In this document: in pieces, positions 22,568-34,430 of the stretch
How the letters are laid out: every line of letters starts with the position of its first letter
Position numbering within the stretch: position 1 is the stretch's first letter
NCBI GenBank assembly: GCA_026122225.1
Contig: JANEZZ010002665.1
Span: 62,001 to 126,000 of the forward strand
Length of the DNA: 64,000 bases
Origin: Heloderma charlesbogerti
Lineage: Eukaryota > Chordata > Lepidosauria > Squamata > Helodermatidae
Reading direction: 5' to 3'
Translations under genes and position numbers: made by a program
Notes under the pieces: model-generated
What the model was told of the DNA's origin: nothing
The model's database searches: none
What the model saw: the letters and a program-made list of their open reading frames with translations, nothing else

Positions 22568-22790
22568 ATTATTATTACATTTATATCCCACCTTTCCTCC
22601 AAGAAGTCGAAGGTAGCTTACATAATCCTCCTCTCCATTTTATCCTCTCAACAACCCAGTGGAGTAGATTGGGCTGAGGGTCAGGGACTGGCCCAAAGTC
22701 ACCCAGTGAGCTTCATGGCCAAGTGGGGACTTGAACCCAGGTCTCCCGAGTCCGGGCCCAACACTCTGAACACTACGCCACACTGGCTCT
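22568..22790 (-). mobile_element. MIR-like SINE, full length
   Basis: Reversed parts in order: ATTTATATCCCACCTTTCCT, CCCAAAGTCACCCAGTGAGC, GAACCCAGGTCTCCC and CACTACGCCACACTGGC. Confidence 0.85.
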
Positions 22791-22799
22791 CCACATATG

Positions 22800-23025
22800 T
22801 GTGCATGTGTGTGCGCACATGCAGTTATTAATCTATGTAAACTGGCCAGAGAGCTTTGGCTATGGGTTAGTATAGAAATGTAATGAATATGACATACACA
22901 CATGTGCTTTGTGTGTCTCTGTATCTGCCCACGCGTGTGTCTGTGTGCGTGTCTGTCTCTGTGTTTCCCTGTCTGCCCACGCGTGTGTGTGCGTCTGTGT
23001 GCGCGTCTGTCTCTGTGTCTTAATT
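22800..23025. repeat. TG-rich microsatellite
   Basis: Imperfect TG/TC repeats (TGTGTGCGTGTCTGTCTCTG and a second similar block). Confidence 0.85.
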
Positions 23026-23704
23026 TGAATTTGCTAAGTGCCTTGGGCGCATTTTTGAAATGGAGAGGCAGGGTAAAAATGTACCTTAAAAAAAATACAG
23101 AATAGTCCTCCTCCAGGGCCCCATGAAAGCCCCACAATTTAATAAGGAAGTGGGTGGAGAAAGCCAGAATTTCTCCTGCTTGTAATTCTTTTAAATGCCA
23201 GTAAGTGTGTAACTGGTCTCAAAATAAAACACCGGAGAGGGCGAGGACCACAAATGGCCATGCGCCAAGTAGGTCGGGGAGATTCAATCACTCTCTTAAT
23301 GCCGGGTGTTCCCTGCACCAGCTTGCCAGAGAAAACGGGAGCAAGCAGCCTGCATGTGTATGTTTGGGGAAGGGGCTGTTGAGTGTTCCTCGGCTCGCCC
23401 ACAACCATCTCTGGGCTGTGACTCCAAAGGGAACTTTCCCAGACACTCACAGGCATGCGCGCACGTGCACGCACACACGTGCAGAACACGTTGGGCAAGA
23501 CAAGCCGCTGGATGGAAATGGCTGGCTGGCCATAAAAAAGAAAGAAGATGACCCTGCATGCTCCCAACAAGATGCAATTTGCAGGAGTCACTCAGGGCAA
23601 CTTTGACCCTTGTAAATGGGAGGGCTGGAGAGAGAGATTTACTTCCAAAGGAAAGTTGTTTAAAAGCGAAGTGTCCAAATTTGGACATTAATATTGGACT
23701 ATGG
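23026..23704. other. Unique-looking intronic DNA
   Basis: A short CA-rich run at 23464-23480; otherwise nothing recognised. Confidence 0.4.
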
Positions 23705-23830
23705 TAGCCTTCCCAATCCAGCGCCCTCCAGATGGGTTGAACTACAACTCCCATCACCCCCAGTCAGCATAGCTGCCTGAGGGTGATGGGAGTTGTAGCG
23801 CCCCGATGCACCTCAGGGGGGTAGAAGGAC
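23705..23830. mobile_element. hAT-type MITE A
   Basis: ACTACAACTCCCATCACCCC pairs with GGGTGATGGGAGTTGTAG across a short centre. Confidence 0.75.
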
Positions 23831-24104
23831 AGGGCTATCAGTAGGGATCAGCCATGAAAGACAAATGGAACTGCCACGCACATAAGTAAGAAACATCAGA
23901 GGACAAACGAGAGGCTGAACGACAAGGGAATGTGGCTCTTCTCTAGCCCGCCATCCACAGAAGATCTCCGGACTAGCAGGCAGGGCCAGCTCCAGCTTTC
24001 GGAGGGCTCCTGGGTAAGATCCTCCCTCAGGGAGCCTCCCTTATTCCTCATTTGCTGGTCTGACTGATTGGTGCCCCACCTTCCTATGGTGAAAAACGGC
24101 ACTC

Positions 24105-24330
24105 CTCACGACCAGGGGCGCCAGCTGCCTCGTCTTCCTCGTGACTGCTGCCAGTCGCTTGCTTGGCAGACCGGGAGCCAGGGGGCCGCGGCATCCGCTG
24201 CTGCTCCTACCCACCACCTCCACTGTCGGCCAGAGCAAGAGGCACGTGAACGAGCCAGCTGCAATGCTGAGCAGCAGCACGCTAAAGGGCTCTTGTCACT
24301 GGCCCCCGCTGTCGCCAGCCATACTAGCAG
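24105..24330 (-). repeat. Repeat F, reversed copy
   Basis: CACTGTCGGCCAGAGCAAGA, then GGCACGTGAACGAGCCAGCT matches the reverse complement of copies at 38.77 and 56.77 kb. Confidence 0.65.
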
Positions 24331-24909
24331 GGTCCTTGGTCTGAACTGGCAAGATGAGAAGGCTCCATCCTTAAGGGCAGCACAGCAATACTTGCAGATG
24401 GGTTCGTTTCCTGTCCTCCTTAAGATGCATTTGTCTAGGCACCAAGATTGCCAAACAAACGTTCTACCGATTCCTCAGCCGTTGGGGACCCCCTCTGAGA
24501 CAAAAACTGCCTCCAGCTCACTTACCCACCTCCTAAGCCACCCCTTCCACCCCAACCCTGGCTGCTGCTCTCCACCACCACCACCCCCAGAAAAAAGCCC
24601 CAAGGCCTTGCTTCTAGCTCCATGCCTCCGTTGCGAGCATTTCCTTATCGTGGCTCTTTGGCCAACAAGCGGTAGGGCAATTGCCGACAAGTCCGCACAG
24701 GCAGTGCAGGGAGGAACCCTGCTTGCCTTGCCTCAGACGGAGAAAGCGAGCAGGGGAGAGAGGCGAAAGCAGGCAGTGCCACAGCCAGCTTCTAAGCAGC
24801 CAGCACTGAGCCTTCAGGGCCGGCTCCGCCAAGGCTCCACTGCTGTTCTGTCAAGGAAGGTCCGTCAGTGGGACTTCCCTCCAAATTTCGAGGAAGAAAT
24901 GCCACGGAG
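24331..24909. other. Unique-looking intronic DNA
   Basis: Part of a 317-codon plus frame (24068-25021) that starts inside repeat F and runs into a MITE. No known domain, so not called a gene. Confidence 0.45.
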
Positions 24910-24990
24910 GGGCCTCCCTCAACCCAGTGCCCTCTGCATGTGTCGGACTGCAACTGCCATCATTCCCAGCCAGCAAGGCCAATGGGAGAC
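24910..24990. mobile_element. hAT-type MITE A, left arm
   Basis: CTCAACCCAGTGCCCTCTGC and CGGACTGCAACTGCCATCAT. Confidence 0.65.
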
Positions 24991-25339
24991 CACAACGCTG
25001 CATGGTACTCTGAGCGTATGACAGATTTGGAGGCGGGCATGACAAGACGAGCAAGGCCGTCCTTTCGACCCCATCCCAATGATCGCAGACTGGGATCCAG
25101 CATCCAGGCTTCTGTCGCACTACTCACCGCCACCTCAAGGTCATTTTTCCTGCTTTGTCACTGCCAACTGAGAACACAAGCAGGGTATACATGGAGTGTG
25201 CGTGTGGCAGTGGGGGGGTCCACCAACGTGCACCACATGGCTTGCCCATTTGCCCAGTTTTGGGGAGATCCTTTCGGTTTTCCCCATTCTGACACCATTC
25301 ACAAACTTGACCACCTCACTCTGCTCACCCCGGACTCTG

Positions 25340-25412
25340 GATCAGCTGGGGCCCTCCAGTTGTGTTGGACTACAACTCCCATCACCTCCCAGCCAGCATG
25401 GCCACACTGTTC
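25340..25412. mobile_element. hAT-type MITE A, left arm
   Basis: GGCCCTCCAGTTGTGTTGGA, then CTACAACTCCCATCACC. Confidence 0.7.
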
Positions 25413-25599
25413 TCCCTGACGTGATAGCAGCTGAACAAAGTCCTCCAATGACAAGACGATTCAGACATGCAAAGGAGCCTAAGGCAGTATTGGCAGCTTG
25501 CTTGCCAGGGTACTAAATGGAAGTGATGCTTTTAAACCAACTGATTTTTTTAATATAAAAAGGGGGTACAAAGTCTGGTTTGGGGCACTGCACTTTAAG

Positions 25600-26327
25600 A
25601 GGAATATAGCTTAGAAAACAGGTGAGTACAGGGCAAAATGATAAGAGGTGTACAACATTATGTCTGGTGTGGAGAAAGTGGATAGGGAGACATTTTTCTC
25701 CCTCTCCCATAATACGAGAACCCAATGGGATCATCCCATGAAGCTGAAGGAAGATTCAGGACAAATAAAAGGAAGGACTTCACCACACACAGTTAAACAA
25801 TGGAATTTGTCACCACAAGATATAGTGATGGCCACCAATTTGGATAGCTTTAAAAGGGAAGAATAAGGTAAGGCTATCAGTGGCTATTTATTTATTGCAT
25901 TTATACCCCACCTTTCTCCCTCTCGCAAGGAACTCAAGGCGGCTTACATTATCCTCCTCCTCACCGTTGTATCCTCACAACAACAACCCTGTGAGGTAGG
26001 TTGGGCTGACAGTCTGTGACTGGCCCAAAGTCACCCAGTGAGCTTCCATGGCCAAGTGGGGACTAGAACCCGGATCTCCCGGCTCCCAGTCCGTCACTCT
26101 CACCACTACACTACACTGGCTACTAGTCCTGATGGCTATATGCTACCTCCAGGATGAGAGGCAGTATGCCTATGTACACCAGCTGCTGGAGAACATGGGC
26201 AGGAGGGTGTTTTTGCTCTTGTGTCCTGGTTGTGGGCTTCCCACAAACATCTGGTTGGCCACTGTGTGAACACAATGCTGGATGAGATGGACCCTTGGTC
26301 TGATCCAGCAGGGCTCTTAAGTTCTTA
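25600..26327 (+). mobile_element. CR1 LINE 3' region, split by a SINE
   Basis: C-terminal remnant (DREKFF-like block at about 25.68 kb, VKQWNLSPQDIVMATNLDSF at about 25.8 kb) and 3' UTR (GATGGCTATATGCTACCTCC, TGGTCTGATCCAGCAGGGCT). Confidence 0.87.
25887..26116 (-). mobile_element. MIR-like SINE inserted in CR1
   Basis: Reversed full SINE (TATACCCCACCTTTCTCCCT to CACTACACTACAC). Exact 6-bp duplication TGGCTA at 25881-25886 and 26117-26122. Confidence 0.85.
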
Positions 26328-26760
26328 TAGACAATTTAGAACAGGTTTAGAGGAGGGGAACAAAAATGGTATGAAAAACAAGTCCTATGAGGAAAGGTTG
26401 AAGGAACTGGGTATGTTTAGCCTGAAGAAAACTGAGGGAGGACATGAAGTTCTCTTCAAATCCCTGAAGGGCTCTCACAGAGAAGAGGAAAAAGAGTTCT
26501 TCTCTGCAGCCCCAGATCCAATGAGCTTCAGATACAGGAGGGGGGATTTTGGTTGAACATTAGGAGAAACTTCTTGTCGCTAAGAGCTATTTGATAACGG
26601 AACCAATGACCTAGGCAGAGTATTAGGATCCCTCTTGCTGCAGGTCTGGGCAGCCGTTTATTGGGGATGCTTTTGCTCTGGATTTCCTGCACAGACAGGG
26701 GGCTGGACTGGATGGCCTCCAAGCCCACCCAGTACAAATTGAAGATTTCCAACTCTTGGT
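26328..26760 (+). mobile_element. Second CR1 LINE fragment (bird-like subtype)
   Basis: CTATGAGGAAAGGTTGAAGG, TTGAACATTAGGAGAAACTT, then GGCTGGACTGGATGGCCTCC are the classic CR1 3' landmarks. Confidence 0.85.
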
Positions 26761-27289
26761 CTCCAAATAATCCTTCTCACGTGGACTCATCTGTCATGGA
26801 ACTGCTGCCCACTGCAGAAAATTCTGGGACGCTGTGCAAGAGGCAGTAGTATGACTTTTGTACTACACGGAGACCACGGCAACACCGTCCAGCTGCCAAG
26901 AGTACGAAAACACAAAATTATAAGCTGGTCAGTTTGTTTGCTGCAATCACAAATTCGTCAAAACACACTGCTCCACACCGATGATCAAAGAAAGCAAGAA
27001 AGAAAATTGCACCCAGAAGTGTATAATCACAGAAGGCAGGCAGACAACCACAAACAATGTTGAAACGAAAATGTCTCGGGAGGACATGGCGTTAGACGAT
27101 CTCCACTGCAAGAGGCTGCAATAAATTACACCAACACATTCCCAGTTTCATTCAGCTGTGACCACAAAGACGGCTGCCCGGACAGGAGTGAGGTTACCTG
27201 CATCAGCTAAGAGGAAATCTGCTCAGAGCCTGTAAGCCCCAAGACGATTATAAAGCCCAACAAAAAAGGATCACTGGAGCTGGCTGGAG
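26761..27289. other. Unique-looking intronic DNA
   Basis: No supported feature. Confidence 0.4.
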
Positions 27290-27345
27290 GCTGTTGAGAG
27301 TTGTAGTCCAAATCATCTGGAGGGTACCAGGCAGAGAAAGGGTGT
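27290..27345. mobile_element. hAT-type MITE A, right arm
   Basis: GAGAGTTGTAGTCCAAATCA followed by TCTGGAGGGTACCAGGC. Confidence 0.65.
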
Positions 27346-27483
27346 ATAGAGAGGGTGTCTCTCTACAGAAGCAGGCAAATGTAAGCATCAAGGGACAAGA
27401 TCCCTCATTCTATTTTCACCACTGACACTTTAGGATTAGTCATTTGACTGGTAAATACTGATTTAGGCTGCAATCTTATATAC

Positions 27484-27885
27484 CAGCCTTCTTCCCCACG
27501 CTGGCACCCTCCAGATATGTTTTTAAAGATATTTATCATCATCATCATAAGTTTTATTTCTATACTGTCCAATAGCCAAAGCTCTCTGGGCAGTTCACAA
27601 CAACTGACAAGATAAAATACAGGATAAAAATGTAAATATACAAAATCTAAAAACAATTCAAACAGCTAAAAACAATTTGAATAAAATAAATATTGTGTGT
27701 GTTATTATTTCAGGGTGGGCTCCTGCCCTGAAAGATGGCTGAGAAATATTTTAAATAAATAAAAAATAAATGTATGTGTTTGACTACAACTCCCACCATC
27801 CCTGGGAACGATGGCCAGGCGCAATGGGAAGGATGGGAGTTGCAGTCCAACACATCTGGAGAGCACCTGCTTGGGGGAAAGGCTG
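27484..27885. mobile_element. hAT-type MITE A split by an L2 tail
   Basis: Left arm CTTCCCCACGCTGGCACCCT to CCAGATATG, resuming at 27776 with TGTTTGACTACAACTCCCAC and the right arm GGGAGTTGCAGTCCAACACA. The interruption is the L2 tail at about 27521-27775. Confidence 0.75.
27521..27775 (-). mobile_element. L2-like LINE tail inside MITE A
   Basis: Reversed tail: TTATTTCTATACTGTCCAAT, then AGCCAAAGCTCTCTGGGCAG. Confidence 0.75.
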
Positions 27886-28034
27886 TAATAGACAGTCAAC
27901 CGACCACACTTGACCTACCAATGGATCAGCATGCCAACGCTGTAACTGGCATATGATCAAATTTGTGTTCACCCAGGCAGGGAGAGGGGGCATTATCTGA
28001 AAATGCTGTCTTATCGGCTTTCCCCAAACAGGGA

Positions 28035-28170
28035 ACTTAAGAATGTACGAAGCTACCGTATACGGAGTCCGACCCTGGGTCCATCACGTCCAGGCAAGCG
28101 TTTATTGAACTGGGGACTTTCTGTTTGCCAAGCAGGGGCTGTACCGCTGAGCCACGGACAGCCCCCCCGT
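28035..28170 (-). mobile_element. tRNA-derived SINE, degraded
   Basis: GGCTGTACCGCTGAGCCACG is the reversed A-box region; ACCGTATACGGAGTCCGACC is the reversed 3' end. Confidence 0.65.
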
Positions 28171-28925
28171 ACGCAAGCTCTGGATGAAGCGAGTACTACT
28201 GCGAGAAGAAGCAGGTGGCCTGATCATTCCCACATTGCCTGGAGAATCCTGACCCCAAAACCTTTTGATCTACTCTGCTCCGCATTACCACAAATCAGTT
28301 GTCATCGGATAACAAGGCCTTGTGACTACTGCTTTTATGGAGATCAAGCATCAGCAGGCATCGTAGCTCTGGGCAAGCAAAGGAGAGGTATTAAGCCAAG
28401 ATTCAACTCTCTTTATGTGAATCTGCATCACATAAACTCCACAGGTCCTCCTCACACATCACCTGAGCAACAGTTTTGCCCCCAGATCAGCAGCTGTCTG
28501 CCCTTGCCAAGAGAAGCACCCCTGAATATTTAAGGCTGCTCAGCTGCTCTACCAGGAAGCTGTCCCTAGACCAGATACGCTTTTGCAGACTCTTCCTAAA
28601 CACCGCCTCAGCTTTGCTATAATTTACAGCACGCGGCCTCTGCTTAGTATAGAACATCTCGTGTGCTCAACCATCACCTGAGCCCAATCCGAGTACGGAG
28701 GAGAGACAGGCCACGCTGTCTTCATACGAGCAGAGAGCTTTTAAAGCAGCTTGAAACTACTGGAAACGCTCACACACACAACCAAAGACCTGGATTTATA
28801 GCCAAGGCTGTACATCCCAATCCTCTACAGCTACCGCAGGTTACACAGAAAGCCAGATCTGACTATTGGTAGTTTACGCCAACTCAGGCACAGAAGGTTC
28901 CCTAGCCCACCCCACCCCACCCCAC
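28171..28925. other. Unique-looking intronic DNA
   Basis: Ends in a (CCCAC)n run at 28907-28927. Nothing else recognised. Confidence 0.4.
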
Positions 28926-28944
28926 CCATCATCGGCTGCCCAAG

Positions 28945-29030
28945 GCCCTTTAACTGGAGATGCCGGGGACTCACCCTGGGACCTCCTCAATGCAAACCAC
29001 ATGCTCTACCGCTGAGTGCAGCCCCTCTGC
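28945..29030 (-). mobile_element. tRNA-derived SINE, 5' part
   Basis: GGAGATGCCGGGGACTCACC and CATGCTCTACCGCTGAGTGC. Confidence 0.65.
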
Positions 29031-30380
29031 AAAAACACCTACTGGCTGTGCAAAGGGAGATGAGCGCACAAACTGGGCCGTTCCACCCGCCCTGCTGGAA
29101 GCCTATTCCCCCCTCTCCCCTCCCCATCCCTTTTTCCTTGTAGGCTGTGACTTTTTAGACTGTGTGCCTGCGGGCAGGGCCTGTCTTGTTTTACTGATTA
29201 TATGTAAGCCATTATGGGAGCCTTTTTGGCCAAGGGGTGGCACAAAAATACTTTAAATACTACTAGTAATAAATATCCATGCGTGTCCCCTCTCTCACGC
29301 AAGAGGTGTGACTGCATGGCTGATAAACCAATTAAGAGAGAAAAAGTTGCTCCCTCCCTCAATTGCCATGTGCAAGTCATTAGTCACCGGCTCAAGTCAA
29401 AACATACTCCACCCTGCAGGAATTTTTTCTTAAAGAAGAAGACACACATGCACACACCCTTTTGGCAGGCCCATCCAGCGTCACCGGAGCTGACCCTGGG
29501 GGAGTTCTCTTTCTGCCTCCTAAGCGGCTACAAGAGCAAAAGTCACGAGCATCAGGCAGAAGCCAAGCACAGTCAGAATGCATCAAACAGGACATGTCTG
29601 GCTCTCACGTGTACAGTTCAGAGACCACATCCTTTTGCTCATTCCAAAATGCAAACACAGAATGCAAACAAACACCCCCAAAACCAAAACAAAAGTCAAG
29701 GCAGGGGAACACCCAGTTGTATTTAATTCCGCGCATAGTTTGGAGAAGTCAAACCCTTCACTTTTATTGTAAAACTGTGCCAATGCTAAATTTGTACGAT
29801 TTACATTCGGAAGATGGGAGACCCGAGAAGTATTCAGCAGGCTAACAGGCACCTCAACATTTACTGGTAGACTCTGGAACCAGTTTTGCTGTCCTAACTT
29901 TGCCAATAAAAGGATGGGAATTGTAGTACAGTCAGGCTATACCAAGTTCTCCTTTAGGTTTTTCCTAGTCATTTCAAAGACATACAAGTTCACAGGTTCA
30001 TAAAAACTTTGTTCAACTTATACTGGCTCCGATACACACTGCCATTGTAATTATTTCTACAAGACTGTCAATATACATGGTGCCGCTTTAATCTCCCACA
30101 GTCCCTTGGGGCAATGTTACCTCAAGGGCCATTGTGGGAATTTGAAATGGCAGCTGGGCCCAACCACCCAGTGCCCTCTCCTCAAACCTGGAGCCAGCCC
30201 CACCGATAAAACCCCGGGGCTTGTAGTATGATCAGGATGCACCAAACTCTCTGCCACCCTTCAACAGACATACAAGTCCACAGGTTCCTTGGTTTACAAC
30301 TATGGTCTTTCAACAGGTGTGAAACTGGTTTAGACTCTCTCTGCTGGCGGATAAAAGACTTGGGGGGGGGGATAGGAGAT
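29031..30380. other. Intronic DNA with a degenerate direct repeat
   Basis: Segments at about 29908-29998 and 30218-30300 resemble each other (TTGTAGTACAGTCAGGCT against TTGTAGTATGATCAGGAT; GACATACAAGTTCACAGGTT against GACATACAAGTCCACAGGTT). Between them 30090-30160 folds on itself (CCCACAGTCCCTTGGGG with CCTCAAGGGCCATTGTGGG). Confidence 0.5.
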
Positions 30381-30439
30381 AGCAAGTGAGAACAAACAGA
30401 ACTGCTTAAGGGTGTGTGACCTTCATGCTTTCATCAACT

Positions 30440-30690
30440 GCAAATATGGAGCCCTTGCCCAGCTCAGCCTCAGAAGAAGGAATCCCAAGTTTGGCTGCCC
30501 CAGTCAGAGTCCCAGGTTCGAATCTCGCCATATCCAAGATATCCGAGTCAGGGTTCTCCCATATCAGCAAAATGGGGATAGCATCACCGGCCTACTTAAC
30601 AGGGCTTTTGTGGATATTACCGAGAAGGGGTGTGAAATGTTTCAGGCACTTGAAATGTGCTACGGAGAGGTTTCCCACAAAATCACTCCT
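30440..30690 (+). mobile_element. MIR-like SINE, degraded
   Basis: GTCCCAGGTTCGAATCTCGC B-box region and GCAAAATGGGGATAGCATCA core. Confidence 0.65.
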
Positions 30691-31140
30691 GACCGCCGAG
30701 TGGAGATAACAGCCCTGGCAAAATGCCCCGCTGAACTTCCAAGATCGAAAGTGCCTCGTTACAAAGCCAGATTACCGGGCATCCGTTAATAGAATTGGCC
30801 AACTACTAGGTGAAATTTAAGCATGAGAGGTGATCTTTAAACACAAGAGGTGTTCTAGCGGCAACTGGACTTTGGCAGGAACCACTTGCCATGTACTGAT
30901 GATGCGGCTGGGCACAGGGGCTGGAACTGCAGCAAGCACAACCCCACTGGCCATGCAATGAATGGGAGGGGAGCCAAAGCATGAGCCCACAGCTGTGGCT
31001 TGCCATGACTGCGGATGCCCTAGTCCGGGTGTCCAGTTTAGACCATGGCTGCTTTGCGGGCAGAAGATCCCAGATTCAATGCCTGGCACTGCTAGCTGCT
31101 GCTGCTAAATTCCTTAGATACTCTTCTCAGAAAAACAGTC
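30691..31140. other. Intronic DNA with a SINE scrap
   Basis: GCTTTGCGGGCAGAAGATCC at about 31050 resembles a tRNA-SINE head. Otherwise unique-looking. Confidence 0.4.
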
Positions 31141-31470
31141 TCAAAGCATCTTGCAGCAAAAATTAAAAGGTATAAAAATAACAGAGTTTTAAAAAGCTAG
31201 AAAAACAATTAATAAAATACCATGATCTAAGAAAAGAACTACATTCAGGAGCCCATCACATGCCATTCAATGCCTGGGAGTAGAAGGTCTTAACCTGGTG
31301 CTAAAAAGATGACAATGTTGGTGCCAGGCAGGCCTCACTGGGGATAGCCTTCCACAATTGGGGAGGTTGCCACCAAGAAAGCCTCTCCCTTGATGCCATC
31401 AAAGGAGGGAGATTAACAGGATCTCAGGTAGCAGGAAATGGGGAAGTCCTTTCTCTACTGGAGACCCCGA
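31141..31470 (-). mobile_element. L2-like LINE 3' end
   Basis: Reversed: ATGCCTGGGAGTAGAAGGTC, GTGCCAGGCAGGCCTCACTG and ACCAAGAAAGCCTCTCCCTT (FLVGG remnant). Confidence 0.65.
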
Positions 31471-32084
31471 TGAGATTCTGCCACCCAGGGCAGACAATAC
31501 TGGATCAGAGGGACAAATACCATGATGTGGTATAAGGCAGCTCCCTAAAATCCTGCTTCCTTAGGATCCCACACCACAGGGGCATAGGACAGAAAAGAGC
31601 CTTAGGCCCCGGCGAGGTGACGAACCTGCATGAGGGCTGTACCACTTCAGGGAGCAGGTGGATGAGGGTTGCACTTTTGAATGCTCCTCCAAGCCTTCTT
31701 CCTGACATTCTAATGCAGTAGCCTGTTTCTGACTGTAACCCACCACATGCCTTTGGGAGGCTCACAGGTAAGGGATGAAGCCAACAGCTTTCTCTTGCTG
31801 TGGATTCCCAGCAACCGGTATGGAGAGCTAGCCTAGATCTCAATGTGGTGATTCCAACAGATACGATAGCTCGGGCTCCCAAACAGACCAATACTGCTCC
31901 ATGGATTAAAGCCATTCTCAGCCAGGGGCCATCAGCAAACAGAATCATTTCAATTCTGTGCCCTGTGAAGGACGCCTTTCTTCTGCTCCTCCCAAATCTC
32001 CTCCCAGTCTCATTAAATGACCCCTGAGGTCAAATACTGAGGGAGAAAAATGATCCCCTTTCACCACACTATGTCTCTTTTATT
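31471..32084. other. Unique-looking intronic DNA
   Basis: No recognised exon or repeat. The 147-codon minus frame at 31948-31505 has no family. Confidence 0.4.
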
Positions 32085-32340
32085 ATAATTACTATTTATT
32101 AAATTTCTTAAGTACCTTTCTTAAAACAAAACAAAACAAAGACTCAGGACCACTTACAAAAGAATTGAAACATACAAAATTTAAAATAGCGACAACAAAT
32201 ATCCATCAAGATACGAAATACCTCATAAAACAATTAAAGCGTCAGTGATGACCACAAACAATTCAACTGATACATTAAACAGCCCATCATATTAAATAGC
32301 TCATCATATGCCTGGGAATAGACCTCTATTACCAGGGTTG
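32085..32340 (-). mobile_element. L2-like LINE tail
   Basis: Reversed A/T-rich tail (TTCTTAAGTACCTTTCTTAA) and ATGCCTGGGAATAGACCTCT. Confidence 0.6.
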
Positions 32341-34184
32341 TAAACCTCTATCACTCACACACACACACTTGCCTTTTTTCCATACTAAAAGGTCCAAACA
32401 CTTGCCTCCAGCCTCCTTGGGAACCCCATGCAAAGAGGGGGGCCCTTACAGGCCTCAGGGGCCCAAGCCCTCTGCTCCCAGCCCAGAAAACAAAGACTCC
32501 CCCAGCTCAGTAGAATCTTTGGACTTTCTCCTCCCCTGACTGACAAGTAAGTAGAAAGGGGCATTTTGAACGGCTTTAACTGTCCTACTTTGGGGAGGGG
32601 CAGGAAGATGGGAAGAGAGAGAGAAATGGGCATTTGCAACAAGGAAAACAGCCATCTCCTCTTTTCTAGGTCAGCCGCCTTCTCTGCCCTCCGGGAAACA
32701 ATATGGTCTCTTATTGGAGTGAGCAGATGAGCTACGGAAGATGCAATCAGGGACCAAGCATCCAGTTCAGAACCATCCTTTTTCTAAGAAAGAAAGAAAA
32801 AACTCCAAGGGGTACGGAATAACAACAACAGTAATAATGGCCAGATGCACTTTTCACAATGGGTAAGAAAGGAGAGGCTGCATAGACCCCACACCCCCAA
32901 GGCCCTGTCTCTACAATAGTTCCTGTAGACGCAGCTCTAACAGAGACTGCTTGATAGTGATGAGACGATAACAGCTGCAAGGGACAAGTCGCATCTCAAG
33001 CCCTCAAGTGCATCAACAGGACTATTTTCATTATTTACAGCCTGTTCTATCTGAAGGCTTCAGGGCGGATGAGCCCACAACATTAACTAGAAGACGGATT
33101 CCCGTCCCATTAAGAGTCCGCTATGCAAGTCCTGGGGGAACCAAAAGAAAGGGAGACAAGAATATAGAAAATTTATAGAGAGAGAGAGATGCACTCTTCA
33201 ACCAAAAAAGACAGTCCTTGCCCTTGGGCTTGCAAGCTAAACGACATGACATAAAAGGAAAAGGGATTGGGAGGGAGGAAGAAAAAAGGAAAATAGGTAC
33301 CAGCTCTGAGTTTCAAATACACACACACCCCATCATGCAGGCCTCATTTACACATAGGCTTATCAAAAATAGCATTAAGGTACATGCACAAAAGGATGGC
33401 AGAGATGTGGTATGCACATATCCATCCCAACTGTTAGGGAAGTCTTAACATGGGAACTTTTACCTCTCCCACTCAAGATTTGGCATACGAATCCTGCCCT
33501 ATAAAAGCAGCTAGGTCTCCACAGCGCAACTGGCCAAGATGCAACTGGTCCTAAATTAAGGATGGGGTAAAACGTTTTCCAGAGGCAGCCAGGAACACCT
33601 CTATACCAACAAGAACCACTTTTTTTTTTTTTGCTACAGTTTCCTAGCACATAACATTCCCTTAGGATTCAAGAGGAGGGCACAAGGAACACTTAGAGAG
33701 ACAGTCTACCCCTAACAAGGGACAGAAATGAGCAATTTCCAAAGGTGCTGGTCCCTCAAGGCCCCTGCTGTATATTTAGCTAGCTATTCCATAAGGATCA
33801 CTTGTTGGAATGAGCCTTTTAGAATAGCAATAATAACAACAACAACTGCTCTCTTTCCTTCAACACATAAGACTTAGGAACTTGGCTTTTTAAAACAAAT
33901 AAGAGTGTGTGTGTACCCACGTGTGTAAAAACCGATCTACAAAAAATATTACAAACTCTTAGATGTCAAAATGAAATTCATCCAAGGTGGAGGATTGCGT
34001 AAAATGCATGTTAAAATAAAAACTATCTTTTAGCGGTAGATAAAAGTTTGGCTAAATGTCCAAAACAAATGAACTAATAATCATACATAGCAAGCATTAA
34101 CACACTAATAGCAGCAATACACTAACTTAAAATACAGAATTAAAGTGCTGGGGGAAGTCAAAACATTTTCACCTGCCACCAACA
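32341..34184. other. Unique-looking intronic DNA
   Basis: Contains a GA run at 33176-33188 and a T12 run near 33620. No exon, RNA gene or nameable repeat. Confidence 0.4.
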
Positions 34185-34430
34185 GAGGGGTACAGAACTA
34201 GGGAGCAGCTTTCACAAGCAGGGCGCCAACACAGAGAAGGCACCTCTGTCCAGAGCAGGTTGGGGAAAATCCAGAGAGGGACCTCGCCAGGTGATCGGGA
34301 AGGAGAGGTGAGTTCGCATGGGAGCAGGCAATCCCTGGGATACCCCTGGTCCTAAGCATTGCTAGGGATGCTGTGACTTGTAGTCCAACACATCTGTCAG
34401 GTGCCAAGTTGGCAAAGGCTGCTGTATGAG
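34185..34430. mobile_element. Possible LINE scrap and MITE A right arm
   Basis: The clear part is 34365-34425: GTGACTTGTAGTCCAACACA and TTGGCAAAGGCTG. Confidence 0.5.

Noticed and set aside
22800..23137. His/Arg/Thr-repeat minus-strand frame
   Set aside because: Translation of a TG/TC microsatellite.
24068..25021. 317-codon plus-strand open frame
   Set aside because: It begins inside repeat F, ends next to a MITE and is rich in Pro, Ser and Gln from GC-rich composition, with no domain and no splice logic.
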